Below the pieces are notes generated by a model. It worked only from the letters and a program-made list of their open reading frames with translations. It was not told the origin of the DNA and searched no databases. The translations under genes and the position numbers were made by a program. From Lachnoclostridium sp. UBA739 (GTDB lineage Bacteria; Bacillota_A; Clostridia; Lachnospirales; Lachnospiraceae): a DNA stretch of 5,293 nt. Each line of letters begins with the position of its first letter. Position 1 is the first letter of the stretch. Location: assembly GCA_002297865.1 (NCBI GenBank), contig DBKX01000052.1:9999-15291 (forward strand), in the 5' to 3' direction. Of this stretch, positions 5,284-5,293 are shown piece after piece.

Positions 5284-5293
5284 ATAAAACGTC

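Overview
The window is AT-rich and tightly packed. All seven genes read rightward, most have strong GGAGG-type ribosome binding sites, and spacings are short. The low GC, the DapL-type lysine pathway enzyme and the SD-driven gene starts point to a low-GC Firmicute, probably an anaerobic clostridium or Lachnospiraceae relative. That placement is inferred from composition and gene content, not from a marker gene.

Layout. Positions 1-773 hold the C-terminal two thirds of LL-diaminopimelate aminotransferase (dapL), cut by the left edge. Next come a small TIGR04076-family protein of unknown function (789-1088), a complete UbiD-family decarboxylase (1092-2561) and a free-standing B3/B4-domain protein (2575-3243). 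A good terminator-like hairpin (3289-3326) then sits directly against the ribosome binding site of a UbiX-type flavin prenyltransferase (3343-3924). That gene is followed by a small protein resembling the prenylated-FMN chaperone LpdD (3927-4316). A 145-bp gap with a -10 box and a large dyad precedes a LysE/RhtB-type exporter (4462-5067). The last 226 bp carry no gene. They hold a weak terminator candidate, two good sigma-A-type promoters facing right, and repeated GACATC/GATGTC elements, so a gene probably starts just beyond the right edge.

How the genes may work together. UbiX makes prenylated FMN from FMN and dimethylallyl phosphate, UbiD uses it for reversible non-oxidative (de)carboxylation of an aromatic or unsaturated acid, and the LpdD-like protein probably helps deliver or mature the cofactor. 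This trio matches the logic of known gallate/phenolic acid decarboxylase systems, and the catalytic residues of both enzymes are intact. What is less usual is the company: a DapL-type aminotransferase, a TIGR04076 protein, a B3/B4 protein (the fold of the PheRS editing module) and an amino-acid-exporter-like protein. The substrate cannot be read from the sequence. Whether these genes form one pathway or merely share a transcript is the main open question. I saw no CRISPR array, tRNA, rRNA, insertion sequence or phage gene.
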